Shown piece after piece: positions 1-8,104 of a stretch of 64,000 bases of DNA (its first letter is position 1; the number at the start of each line of letters is the position of its first letter). The notes under the pieces were generated by a model. It saw only the letters and a program-made list of their open reading frames with translations, was not told the origin of the DNA and made no database searches. Source of the DNA: Andreprevotia sp. IGB-42. Its GTDB lineage: Bacteria; Pseudomonadota; Gammaproteobacteria; Burkholderiales; Chitinibacteraceae. The stretch is taken from positions 62,001 through 126,000 of the forward strand of contig NZ_WXTX01000001.1 in NCBI RefSeq assembly GCF_009848685.1, in the 5' to 3' direction. Position numbers and translations under genes: made by a program.

Positions 1-2
1 AC

Positions 3-878
3 TGGCGGCTGATGGCGGATTTCCTGCTGATCGGCACCTTCGGCGGCCTGTATATCGTGCCGCTGTATGCGCTGATGCAATCGCGCTCCGCGCCGGAATT
101 CCGCTCGCGCGCCATTGCCGCCAACAACATCATGAATTCGCTGTTCATGGTGGTGTCCGCGATATTTGCCGCCGCACTCGCGCATTTCGGTGTGAGCATC
201 CCGCACGTGCTGCTGATTGCCGCGCTGCTCAACCTGGTGGTGGCCGCCTACATCTATACGCTGCTGCCGGAATTCCTGATGCGCTTCCTGGTGTGGATCG
301 CCACCCACACGCTGTACCGCATCAAGCCGGAAGGCCTGTCCAACATTCCGGAGGAAGGCGGTTGCGTGCTGATCTGCAACCACGTCAGCTTCATGGATGC
401 GCTGATCCTGGCTGGTGCAGTACGCCGCCCGGTGCGCTTCGTGATGGATCACCGCATTTTCAAGATCCCCGTGCTCAGCTTCATCTTCCGCACCGCTGGC
501 GCCATCCCGATTGCACCTGCCAAAGAAAACGCCGCGCTCAAGGCCAAGGCCTACGACCGCGTGGCCGAGTATCTGCAGGCTGGTGAGGTGGTATGCATCT
601 TCCCGGAAGGCGGCATCACCCGCGACGGTGAAATCCAGCCTTTCCGCCCCGGCATCGAAGACATCATCCGCCGCACCCCCGTACCCGTGCTGCCGATGGC
701 GCTGCAAGGCCTTTGGGGCAGTTTCTTCAGCCGCAAGGACGGCGCCGCAATGATGAAGCTGCCACGCGGTGTATGGTCCCGCATCGGCTTGCGCACCGGG
801 CTGCCGGTGCCGGCAGCGGATGCCAACAAGGATGTGCTGGAAGCGCAAGTAAGGGCATTGCGGGGGGATTGGCGGTAA
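3..878 (+). CDS. MFS (LplT-like)/PlsC acyltransferase fusion, C-terminal part
   Basis: The reading frame is open from the left edge, so the 5' end lies outside the window. The first visible ~95 residues are hydrophobic helices matching the end of an MFS transporter of the lysophospholipid-permease type. The rest is a PlsC-type acyltransferase, with the NHVSFMD (NHx4D) catalytic motif about residue 126 of the visible part and FPEGGITRDG about residue 200. Such fusions flip and re-acylate lysophospholipids at the inner membrane. The protein ends right after the acyltransferase, so the acyl-ACP synthetase domain of three-domain Aas proteins is absent. The 143 bases after it hold only GC-rich inverted repeats (a 7-bp stem at 948-972) and no gene. 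Confidence 0.85.
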   Translation, partial: WRLMADFLLIGTFGGLYIVPLYALMQSRSAPEFRSRAIAANNIMNSLFMVVSAIFAAALAHFGVSIPHVLLIAALLNLVVAAYIYTLLPEFLMRFLVWIATHTLYRIKPEGLSNIPEEGGCVLICNHVSFMDALILAGAVRRPVRFVMDHRIFKIPVLSFIFRTAGAIPIAPAKENAALKAKAYDRVAEYLQAGEVVCIFPEGGITRDGEIQPFRPGIEDIIRRTPVPVLPMALQGLWGSFFSRKDGAAMMKLPRGVWSRIGLRTGLPVPAADANKDVLEAQVRALRGDWR

Positions 879-1021
879 GCAGCTGACCGGCACGCGGCTC
901 TGCCTACCAATTTAGGTTCAGCGCCAGCCGCGCGGGGTTTATGTGCCGGTGCCGCCGCGCGGAAACGGCACCAAAACCCACGCGCCGCAGGCGCCTAATC
1001 TAGAAACTGCTCATCTCGCCA

Positions 1022-1420
1022 TCAACATGGGCATTTCCCCCCTGCCGCCCTGTCGGCACTGGGATAGCGTGCCTCCAGGCAATACCGGTAGAAATCATTC
1101 CGGCTCATCGGCACCGCTTCCGGGTGGCGCTCGCGCATGTGCTGCACGTAATACTCGTAATCATGAATGCCCACCATCAGGCGGCAAGTCTGCACCACCT
1201 TCTTCGCTGCATCCTTGAGCCCGCCCAGCCAATCCGCACCCAAGCTGTAACGCTCGAACTCGGCGCGGCTCATGGGCTGGCCGCTTTGGTGCCGGGCCAG
1301 ATGCTGTGCCAGGTAGCGGGCATAATCATCGCCCTCCTCCGGCACAGCAATATCAGGCGGCGGCACCGTCGCCGGTTTGCCCGTTGCTGGCTTGCCCAAC
1401 AGCGCGGATAGATCAAGCAT
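1022..1420 (-). CDS. YbdD/YjiX-family (DUF466) CstA partner with duplicated core
   Basis: This 132-residue protein has a C-terminal half that is a normal YbdD protein: HDYEYYVQHMRERHP then PMSR..F.RY, ending in GGKCPC, where relatives end in CC or Cys-selenocysteine. YbdD proteins are ~65 residues and are needed by CstA-type pyruvate transporters. Here residues 31-60 repeat the core in divergent form (DDYARYLAQHLARH...PMSRAEFERY), so the protein looks like an internal duplication preceded by a proline-rich start. The ATG at 1420 overlaps the cstA stop by 8 bases, which implies translational coupling. A longer in-frame extension to 1492 lies inside cstA and looks spurious. Confidence 0.85.
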   Translation of the reverse strand: MLDLSALLGKPATGKPATVPPPDIAVPEEGDDYARYLAQHLARHQSGQPMSRAEFERYSLGADWLGGLKDAAKKVVQTCRLMVGIHDYEYYVQHMRERHPEAVPMSRNDFYRYCLEARYPSADRAAGGKCPC

Positions 1421-3485
1421 GCTTGGCCACCCCCTCACCACGTAGCTGGATATCGCTCTCGCGCACCGTTGGCTGCCGAGCAGCCAGTGCACGGCGGATG
1501 TTGAAGAATGCGGAAACCAGCATCACCACCGCCACCAGCATGAAAAAGCCACACAGCGCCGCATTGATCTGGTTGTTGAATGCAATGCGCTGCATGTCCT
1601 CCACCGTCTTGGCTGGCGCGGTGATGGTGCCCGATGCGGCGGCAGCGTTGAACTTGTCCGCAATCGCCAGAAAGCCGATCTTGGGGTTGCTGCTGAAGAT
1701 CTTCTGCCAGCCTGCCGTCATCGAGGTGATGAACAGCCACGCTGTCGGTAGCACCGTCACCCAGGCGTAGCGCTCCTTCTTCATCTTGAACAGCACCACG
1801 GTACCCAGGATCAGCGCCATCGATGCCAGCATCTGGTTGCCGATGCCGAACAGCGGCCACAACGTATTGATGCCCCCCAACGGATCGACCACGCCCTGGT
1901 AGACGAAGTAACCCCAGCCTGCCACCGCCACAGCGGTGCCGATCAGGTTGCCCGCCCATGAGCGGCTGCGGCCCAAGCCCGGTATCACCACGCCGGCCAG
2001 GTCCTGCACCATGAAGCGGCAGGCGCGCGTGCCGGCATCCACCGCGGTCAGAATGAACAGCGCCTCGAACAGGATGGCAAAGTGATACCAGAACGCCATC
2101 ATGGCTTTGCTGTTGAAGATGTCGGTAATGATGTGCGCCATCCCCACCGCAAACGTGGGCGCACCACCGGCGCGGGAGAGAATGCTCTTCTCGCCCACAT
2201 CGGCGGCAATCTGGTTCAACATCTCCGGCGTGATCAGGAAGCCCCAGCCGTTGATCACCTGCGATGCCGATTCCACTGTCTTGCCGATCAACGCCGCTGG
2301 CGAGTTCAAGGCGAAATACACGCCCGGATCGATCACCGAAGCGCAGATCAGCGCCATGATGGCCACGAACGATTCCATCAGCATCGCACCATAGCCGATC
2401 ACGCGGATATGGCTTTCGCGCTCCACCAGCTTGGGCGTGGTGCCCGACGCCACAAGGGCGTGGAAGCCGGAGATCGAACCGCAGGCAATGGTGATGAACA
2501 GGAAGGGGAACAGGCTGCCGGCAAACACCGGGCCGCTACCATCGATAAAGCGTGATACCGCCGGCATTTTCAGGTCTGGCGCAGCAAACACGATGCCGAT
2601 GGCCAGGCCGACGATCACGCCGATCTTCAGGAAGGTAGACAGGTAATCACGCGGCGCCAGCAGCAGCCACACCGGCAATACCGATGCCACGAAGCCATAA
2701 ATCACCAGCGCCCAAGTCAGCTCGGTGCCGTGCAGCGTGAATAGCGGCCCCCAGGTGGGGCTGTGCGCGATGTCTTCGCCGTACACGATGGCCAGCATCA
2801 TCAGCACGAAGCCGATCACCGAAATCTCGCCGATCCGCCCCGGACGTATGAAGCGCATGTAGATGCCCATGAACAGCGCAATCGGGATCGTCGCCGCGAT
2901 GGTGAACGTGCCCCACGGGCTGTCGGCCAATGCCTTGACCACCACCAGCGCCAGTGCAGACAGGATGATGATCATCACCCCCAGTGCCCCCAGCATCACG
3001 ATCACGCCGGCAAATTGCCCCAGCTCCTGCTTGGCCATTTCGCCCAGCGAGCGGCCGTCACGCCGGGTGGAAATGAACAACACCAGGAAATCCTGCACCG
3101 CACCCGCCAGCATCACCCCGATCAAGATCCACAGCGTGCCCGGCAGATAGCCCATTTGCGCCGCCAGAATCGGCCCCACCAGCGGGCCGGCTCCGGCAAT
3201 GGCGGCAAAGTGATGGCCGAACAAAACCCACTTGTTGGTGGGCACATAATCGAGGCCATCATTGCGGCGTTCGGCCGGTGTCATGCGCCGGTCGTCCAGC
3301 TCGAACACCCTGTCGGCAATGAAGCGGCTGTAGAAGCGGTAGGCAATCGCGTAGCACGCCACTGCAGCCGTCACCAGCCACACCGCATTCACATGCTCAC
3401 CCCGGCTGAGTGCCAATGTGGCAAATGCAAATACGCCCACCAGGCCCACCAGCAGCCATATCCCCCATTTCTTCACCGCATCCAT
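1413..3485 (-). CDS. cstA: CstA-family carbon starvation protein (pyruvate/peptide transporter)
   Basis: This 690-residue polytopic membrane protein has the family's usual length (~700). It starts MDAVKKWGIWLLVGLVG and has about 16-18 hydrophobic segments. The conserved block around FGHHFAAIAGAGPLVGPI near residue 90 is typical of CstA. Family members take up pyruvate, and peptides have also been reported, with induction on carbon limitation in enterics. The ATG at 3485 is chosen over the longer frame at 3533 because GGGAG sits just upstream and the extra residues are not hydrophobic. The small YbdD-like gene follows in the same transcript. The 224 bases upstream (3486-3709) contain no convincing gene. 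Confidence 0.93.
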   Translation of the reverse strand: MDAVKKWGIWLLVGLVGVFAFATLALSRGEHVNAVWLVTAAVACYAIAYRFYSRFIADRVFELDDRRMTPAERRNDGLDYVPTNKWVLFGHHFAAIAGAGPLVGPILAAQMGYLPGTLWILIGVMLAGAVQDFLVLFISTRRDGRSLGEMAKQELGQFAGVIVMLGALGVMIIILSALALVVVKALADSPWGTFTIAATIPIALFMGIYMRFIRPGRIGEISVIGFVLMMLAIVYGEDIAHSPTWGPLFTLHGTELTWALVIYGFVASVLPVWLLLAPRDYLSTFLKIGVIVGLAIGIVFAAPDLKMPAVSRFIDGSGPVFAGSLFPFLFITIACGSISGFHALVASGTTPKLVERESHIRVIGYGAMLMESFVAIMALICASVIDPGVYFALNSPAALIGKTVESASQVINGWGFLITPEMLNQIAADVGEKSILSRAGGAPTFAVGMAHIITDIFNSKAMMAFWYHFAILFEALFILTAVDAGTRACRFMVQDLAGVVIPGLGRSRSWAGNLIGTAVAVAGWGYFVYQGVVDPLGGINTLWPLFGIGNQMLASMALILGTVVLFKMKKERYAWVTVLPTAWLFITSMTAGWQKIFSSNPKIGFLAIADKFNAAAASGTITAPAKTVEDMQRIAFNNQINAALCGFFMLVAVVMLVSAFFNIRRALAARQPTVRESDIQLRGEGVAKHA

Positions 3486-3709
3486 GCTCGCTCCCGTGTC
3501 ATCAAGCTTGCCGGGCAAAAATGGCCCCGGCATGTAGTCGAAACTATAGGACTACTTCTTTCTCAAGACTTGCGATAATCCGCCCACGCGTGTGCAGAAC
3601 GGTATAGGGGATTTCCGGAATGCGCGTATCCCGCATGGGCAAACTGCGCTTTCCATGCCGGAGTACCCGGCCGGGCGTGCGCCGGGGCGGGAACGATCGC
3701 CAGCCGGCA

Positions 3710-4690
3710 TCAATCCACTTTCTTCCTGGCGGCGAGCTTGCGCGGCTTCTTCTGATTGGCGGACTCTTGTGCACGCTGCGTTGCGCCGTCGAAATCCGGC
3801 ATCGGCGTCAGGCCTTCGTCCTGCCCCAGCATATGCAGCAAGCGGCGGGCATTGAATGGTGCCTGCACTTTCATGGTGTTGTCGAAATAGCAGTACACGT
3901 CACGCGTGGCGCGCTTCAATGGCGGTTTGTCCAGCATCAGCGTGGTGTGTTCAGGTTGGCCGCCCGACGCCCACGCGCTGATCTTTTCCGCCCAGTTGGC
4001 GAGTACGGCATCGGAATAACCACTGGCGTACAGCGCATCGGCGCCATGCAGCCGCATGTAGATGAAATCCGCCGTCACATCTTCAAATTCCGGCCATTTG
4101 CCCGCCGTATCGGCAATCACCAGCGCTACCTTGTAGCGCCGCAGCATTGCGGCAAACTCGGCGCAGGCAAAGCTTGGGTGACGGATCTCCACCGCATGGC
4201 GCAAAGGCCGCTTCTTGTCGATCTCCACGCAGGCGCGCGGTTTCATCCATGCGCCGTGCTGGCGGGCCAGCGCCTGCGCTGCCTCGGTATCGTGCGGCAG
4301 CAGCTTCAGGAAGGCCTCGAAGCGTTCTGCATCAAAGCGGAAGCTGGGCGGAAACTGCCACAGGATGGGGCCGAGCTTTTCCTTGAGCATGAAGAGGCCG
4401 GAAGCAAAAAAATCGGCCAACGGCGCTTCGATATCCACCAGCCGGTGGATATGCGTGATCAACTGCGATGCCTTGATGCTGAAAACAAAGCCTTCCGGCG
4501 TATCTGCATACCAGTTGGCATAGCGCTCCGGCGTTTGCAGCGCGTAGAAGGAGCCATTGAGCTCGATGCTGGGCAAGGCGCGCGATGCAAAATGCAGCTC
4601 CAGCGCCTGCTTGAGGTCTGGCGGGTAAAACAGCTTGCGCCAGGGCGGATAACGCCATCCGGAAATGCCGATGCGGAACGATGCGGCCAT
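3710..4690 (-). CDS. DUF72 family protein
   Basis: This 326-residue soluble protein belongs to the DUF72 (YecE-like) family. The N-terminal FRIGISGWRYPPWRKLFYPP matches the conserved family opening, followed by the ELNGSFY and FVFSIKASQLITH blocks. Near residues 165-175 is VEIRHPSF, and FIYMRLHG follows near 210. The fold is a TIM-barrel-like alpha/beta structure and the biochemical role of the family is unknown. A strong ribosome site AAGGAGG lies 5 bases before the ATG. The C-terminal ~25 residues are Lys/Arg-rich, which may bind nucleic acid (inference). The gene stands alone; the 188 bases upstream of it hold no gene. Confidence 0.88.
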   Translation of the reverse strand: MAASFRIGISGWRYPPWRKLFYPPDLKQALELHFASRALPSIELNGSFYALQTPERYANWYADTPEGFVFSIKASQLITHIHRLVDIEAPLADFFASGLFMLKEKLGPILWQFPPSFRFDAERFEAFLKLLPHDTEAAQALARQHGAWMKPRACVEIDKKRPLRHAVEIRHPSFACAEFAAMLRRYKVALVIADTAGKWPEFEDVTADFIYMRLHGADALYASGYSDAVLANWAEKISAWASGGQPEHTTLMLDKPPLKRATRDVYCYFDNTMKVQAPFNARRLLHMLGQDEGLTPMPDFDGATQRAQESANQKKPRKLAARKKVD

Positions 4691-4878
4691 GCTGCCTCCT
4701 TGTATGGGTAATCACTGCATAGCAAGCAGCAACCGGCATCGACAGGCAATTAATGACAGGCAGGCGGCACCATAAACGGAACAGGGTGCTTCGGATCACC
4801 GGCGCAGGCACGGCTGCTAACGTGCCACGCAGGGTTATGGCAAACCAGCGGTTTCAGATGGCGATCATCTGGCAGCGA

Positions 4879-5205
4879 TCAGGCGATTTTCAGGCCAACG
4901 ATACCGGCCAGAATCAGCAGGATGGAAACGATACGCATGGCATTGACCGGATCACCGAACCAGAAGATGCCGAGGATCACCGTGCCCACCGCACCGATGC
5001 CGGTCCAGATTGCATAGGCAGTACCCACGGGCAGGTGCTTCATCGCATACGCCAGCAGCGCCATGCTGGCGGCGGCAGTCACCGCAAACAGCAAGGTGGG
5101 CATGGGCTTGCTGAAGCCGTGCGAGGCTTTCAGCGCCAATGCCCAGGCCACTTCGAACAGGCCGGCCAGAATCAGCGAAATCCACGGGAACAGGGTTGGG
5201 GACAT
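4879..5205 (-). CDS. gdx: SMR-family guanidinium exporter Gdx (SugE-like)
   Basis: This 108-residue small multidrug resistance protein has four transmembrane helices. The helix-1 signature is GLFEVAWALALKASHGF, with the essential glutamate at residue 18; this matches SugE/Gdx rather than EmrE. Gdx proteins work as dual-topology dimers that exchange guanidinium for protons. The riboswitch immediately upstream supports the guanidinium assignment over quaternary-amine export. The start at 5205 is preferred because the longer frame to 5265 would translate the riboswitch itself. GGAG lies about 9 bases upstream, next to the second riboswitch hairpin. Confidence 0.92.
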   Translation of the reverse strand: MSPTLFPWISLILAGLFEVAWALALKASHGFSKPMPTLLFAVTAAASMALLAYAMKHLPVGTAYAIWTGIGAVGTVILGIFWFGDPVNAMRIVSILLILAGIVGLKIA

Positions 5206-5223
5206 GATGTGCACTCCAGCAAT

Positions 5224-5263
5224 GGGGCCGTCCCCGTACGGGCTTGTTTGCGGGGTCGTCCCC
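5224..5263 (-). promoter_or_regulatory. Guanidine-II (mini-ykkC) riboswitch upstream of gdx
   Basis: On the minus strand there are two near-identical hairpins, GGGGACGACCCC (5252-5263) and GGGGACGGCCCC (5224-5235), separated by 16 bases. Each is a 4-bp G-C stem closed by an ACGR tetraloop, which is the defining architecture of the guanidine-II class. The second hairpin ends 18 bases before the gdx ATG, so ligand-stabilised loop pairing would control access to the nearby GGAG ribosome site. A TAAAAT box at 5281-5286 could be the -10 of the promoter. Compared with other covered elements this is unusually compact and clear. Confidence 0.95.
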
Positions 5264-5455
5264 ACTGCCGATATGACATCATTTTACCCAGCCCGTAGCC
5301 GGCAGGCTGTTAAAAATTGCCCCGCGGTATCGCCACGGCGTAGCAGCCACACCACATGCGTGCCCGATCGACAGCACGATACCGCCAATTCGTTTATCTT
5401 TGCTGCACGCTGCGGATGTCATGACAGCAGAAACAAACACAGAGGGTCTTTTTCC

Positions 5456-6724
5456 ATGCAAAAAATCGCCACGCTTGTTGCAAGCGTTTTCATTCTGGCT
5501 GGTTGTGCAGGCACCATGCAGCAACAGGGCACTGCCGAGGCGGTTGCGCCCAAGCCAGCGCCGGTTGCCAAGCCCAAGGTCGCCACCGTACATGATCACA
5601 AGAAGGAAGTGGTTTCCTATATCCGTACCTGGGCCATGGGCACTTCGCCCGAAGCACAGGATGCGGGCCGCCACTGGACAGCCGAGGAAATCGACGGCGA
5701 TCAGCTGACCACCCTCAACATCTCGTTTGGCCTGATCCGCAACGATACCGAGGTGTATATCAAGGATCTGGAACCGCAGCCGACATCGGACAAGAAAGGC
5801 ACCATCCCGCCGTTCAGCACGCTGTGGACCGAAGTCGACAAACTGCAACAGAAGTACCCTGACCTGCGCATCAACTTGTCCATCGGCGGCTACGGTGCAG
5901 ACGGCTTCAGCCAGTTGGCCAAGGCGCCGGAAAGCCGCGCCAAGTTCATTGCCAACGTGATGAAGATCGTCGAAGAACACAAGCTTTCCGGCGTGGATAT
6001 CGACTGGGAATACCCGGTGGGCCCGGATTGGGACGTGGGCATCTTCACCCACCCGCGTGACCGCACCAACTATCCGGTGCTGCTGGAAGAAATCCGCGCC
6101 GCATTCGACAAGCTGGGCGCCAAGACCGGCAAGACGTATCGCCTGTCCGTCGCCGTGCCGGTCGGCCCGTGGTTCACGCAGAAGAACGACATCCTGCGCG
6201 TGGCCAAGGCAGTCGACTTCATCAAGGTGATGACGTATGACATGTACGGCGGCTGGAGCAAGTGGACCGGCCACCATGCCAACCTGTACCAGCGCACCGA
6301 TGATCCGGCCTGGGGCGGCATCAGTGCCGACCAGGGCATCAAGGTTTACCTGAACTATGGCATCGATCCGAAAAAGCTGCTGCTGGGCGCCGCATTCTAC
6401 GGTTACTCGTGGAGTGGCGTGCCGGACAAGGATCACGGCCTGTTCCAGACCTTCAAGAAGGGTGGCGATCCGGTATCCTTCACCGATGCCAAGGTACTGA
6501 TGACCCAAGGCTACACCCGCTACTGGGATGATGTGGCCAAATCCCCGTGGCTGTACAACGGCGATGTGTTCGTCAGCTACGAGGATGAGGAAAGCATGAA
6601 GGCCAAGGCTGCCTACGCCAACGAAAAAGACCTCGGCGGCATCATGATCTGGGAATACGCGCACGACATGAGTGGCGATCTGGTTCGCGCCATCAACAAG
6701 GGCCTGGTCGATACAAAGAAGTAA
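5456..6724 (+). CDS. GH18 glycosyl hydrolase (chitinase-like) lipoprotein
   Basis: This 422-residue protein starts MQKIATLVASVFILAGC, a lipoprotein signal with lipobox LAGC (Cys17). Ala at +2 favours the outer membrane. A proline/alanine-rich linker leads into a GH18 barrel. SIGGYG is strand 3 and GVDIDWEYP holds the DxxDxDxE catalytic motif (Asp182, Asp184, Glu186 as proton donor). Later blocks include VMTYDMYGGW and GAAFYGYSW. Known substrates of the fold are chitin and related GlcNAc polymers. No chitin-binding module is present, so soluble oligosaccharides or peptidoglycan-type substrates are possible. AGAGGG precedes the ATG; the longer upstream frame starts inside the divergent gdx leader and is rejected. 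A terminator follows. Confidence 0.92.
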   Translation: MQKIATLVASVFILAGCAGTMQQQGTAEAVAPKPAPVAKPKVATVHDHKKEVVSYIRTWAMGTSPEAQDAGRHWTAEEIDGDQLTTLNISFGLIRNDTEVYIKDLEPQPTSDKKGTIPPFSTLWTEVDKLQQKYPDLRINLSIGGYGADGFSQLAKAPESRAKFIANVMKIVEEHKLSGVDIDWEYPVGPDWDVGIFTHPRDRTNYPVLLEEIRAAFDKLGAKTGKTYRLSVAVPVGPWFTQKNDILRVAKAVDFIKVMTYDMYGGWSKWTGHHANLYQRTDDPAWGGISADQGIKVYLNYGIDPKKLLLGAAFYGYSWSGVPDKDHGLFQTFKKGGDPVSFTDAKVLMTQGYTRYWDDVAKSPWLYNGDVFVSYEDEESMKAKAAYANEKDLGGIMIWEYAHDMSGDLVRAINKGLVDTKK

Positions 6725-6738
6725 CCGTCAGCCAGAAC

Positions 6739-6768
6739 GCAAAAGGCCACCGCGAGGTGGCCTTTTGC
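6739..6768. terminator. Bidirectional intrinsic terminator between GH18 gene and metZ
   Basis: An 11-bp stem AAAAGGCCACC/GGTGGCCTTTT with a GCGA loop lies between two convergent genes. It has a T-run on both strands, so it can end transcription of the GH18 gene and of the long metZ-side operon. Confidence 0.9.
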
Positions 6769-6787
6769 TTTACTGCGGCGCCGGCAT

Positions 6788-7969
6788 TCAGGCCAGACCG
6801 CGCGCCAGATCGGCGATCAGGTCGTCGATGTTTTCCAGCCCCACCGAGATACGGATCAGCCCCTCGCGGATGCCTGCCGCCGCGCGCGCTTCCGGCGATA
6901 CGCGGCCATGCGTGGTGCTGGCCGGGTGGGTGATGGTGCTGCGCACATCCCCCAAGTTGGCAGTGCGCGACAGCAATTGCACGCGGTCGACCAGTGCCCA
7001 GGCCGCCTCGCGGCCGCCCTTCACCTCGAACGACACGATGCCGCCACCGCCATGCTGCTGCTTCTGTGCCAGCGCATGCTGCGGGTGCGATGGCAGGCCC
7101 GGATAGTACACACGCTCGATTTCCGGGCGGCTTTCCAGCCATTGCGCCAGCTTGAGCGCATTTTCGCAATGCGCGCGCATGCGGATCGGCAGCGTTTCCA
7201 TGCCCTTGAGGATCACCCAGGCATTGAATGGCGACAGGCTGGGGCCGGCCGTACGCAGGAACAGGTAAACCGGCTCGATCAACTCCTTGCTGCCCACGAC
7301 CGCACCGCCCAGCACCCTGCCCTGCCCGTCCAGGTACTTGGTGGCCGAATGCACCACCAGATCAGCACCGAGCTTGAGCGGCTGTTGCAGGATGGGGGTG
7401 CAGAAACAGTTGTCCACTGCCAGCAGCGCACCGTTGGCATGGGCGATATCGGCAATCGCCGCGATATCGGCCACATCGGTCAGCGGGTTGGATGGGGTTT
7501 CCAGGAAAAACAGCCTGGTATTGGGCTTGGCAGCGGCTTGCCAGGCAGCCGGATCGGTCGGGCTGGCATAGCTGACTTCTACGCCGAACTTCATGAAATA
7601 GGCGTTGAACAGCTGGATGGTGGCGCCAAACAGGCCGCTCGATGCCACCACGTGATCACCTGCCTTCAGGTGCGCCATGCCCAGCGCCAGGATGGCGGCC
7701 ATGCCCGATGCGGTGGCTATGGCGCGCTCGCCGCCTTCCAGCGCTGCCAGGCGCGCTTCGAAGGCGCTTACGGTGGGGTTGGTGAAACGCGAGTAGATGA
7801 AGCCGGGAATCTGGTTGGTGAACTTCAGCGATGCTTCTTCCGCGCTACCCACGCAGAAGCTGGAGGTCAGGTACATCGCATCGGAATGCTCGCCAAATTC
7901 GCTGCGCGTGGTGCCGGCGCGGATGGCCAGGGTATCGGGGTGCAGATCGTCGAAATCGAATTCTTGCAT
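6788..7969 (-). CDS. metZ: O-succinylhomoserine sulfhydrylase
   Basis: This 393-residue Cys/Met-metabolism PLP enzyme carries the PLP-lysine motif HSATKYLDGQGR (Lys211), with YSRFTNPT near residue 60 and LETPSNPL near residue 158. It converts O-succinylhomoserine and sulfide to homocysteine in methionine synthesis. MetZ is favoured over cystathionine gamma-synthase by overall similarity and by its place next to purF, an arrangement also known in pseudomonads and Neisseriales. An intrinsic-terminator-like hairpin sits 15 bases before the start, so expression may be separated from or attenuated relative to purF. The ribosome site is weak (GAGATA). Confidence 0.9.
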   Translation of the reverse strand: MQEFDFDDLHPDTLAIRAGTTRSEFGEHSDAMYLTSSFCVGSAEEASLKFTNQIPGFIYSRFTNPTVSAFEARLAALEGGERAIATASGMAAILALGMAHLKAGDHVVASSGLFGATIQLFNAYFMKFGVEVSYASPTDPAAWQAAAKPNTRLFFLETPSNPLTDVADIAAIADIAHANGALLAVDNCFCTPILQQPLKLGADLVVHSATKYLDGQGRVLGGAVVGSKELIEPVYLFLRTAGPSLSPFNAWVILKGMETLPIRMRAHCENALKLAQWLESRPEIERVYYPGLPSHPQHALAQKQQHGGGGIVSFEVKGGREAAWALVDRVQLLSRTANLGDVRSTITHPASTTHGRVSPEARAAAGIREGLIRISVGLENIDDLIADLARGLA

Positions 7970-7983
7970 GATGGTGTTATCTC

Positions 7984-8007
7984 AAAAAACAGGCCCGTGC
8001 GACGGGC
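7984..8007 (-). terminator. Terminator-like hairpin with T6 between purF and metZ
   Basis: On the minus strand GCCCGT-CGC-ACGGGC (6-bp stem) is followed by CTG and six T. It ends 15 bases before the metZ ATG. It could terminate the purF transcript or act as an attenuator for metZ. Confidence 0.7.
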
Positions 8008-8027
8008 AGCAGATAAGTAGATATGGC

Positions 8028-8049
8028 AACGGGAGCATCAGCTCCCGTT
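8028..8049. repeat. Inverted repeat downstream of purF
   Basis: A perfect 9-bp stem AACGGGAGC/GCTCCCGTT with a four-base loop lies 56 bases past the purF stop. It has no good T-run on the minus strand, so it is more likely a 3' processing or stability hairpin than a terminator by itself. Confidence 0.55.
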
Positions 8050-8104
8050 TATACCCTGAATGACCAGCATCCGGCCGTCACAGAAGGTACGGCACTGCGG
8101 CGCA

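Noticed and set aside
948-972. Hairpin GGTGCCG/CGGCACC as a terminator after the acyltransferase gene
   Set aside because: The stem is short, the loop is 11 bases and no T-run follows on the plus strand.
3544-3774. Possible leader peptide upstream of cstA
   Set aside because: Composition is like a shadow frame, its 5' part overlaps the DUF72 gene, and no ribosome site was seen.
5206-5265. 20-residue N-terminal extension of Gdx
   Set aside because: The codons would be made of riboswitch hairpin sequence, and family members start at the first helix.
7970-8104. SAM-type riboswitch before metZ
   Set aside because: The known SAM riboswitch core elements were not recognised; only simple hairpins are present.
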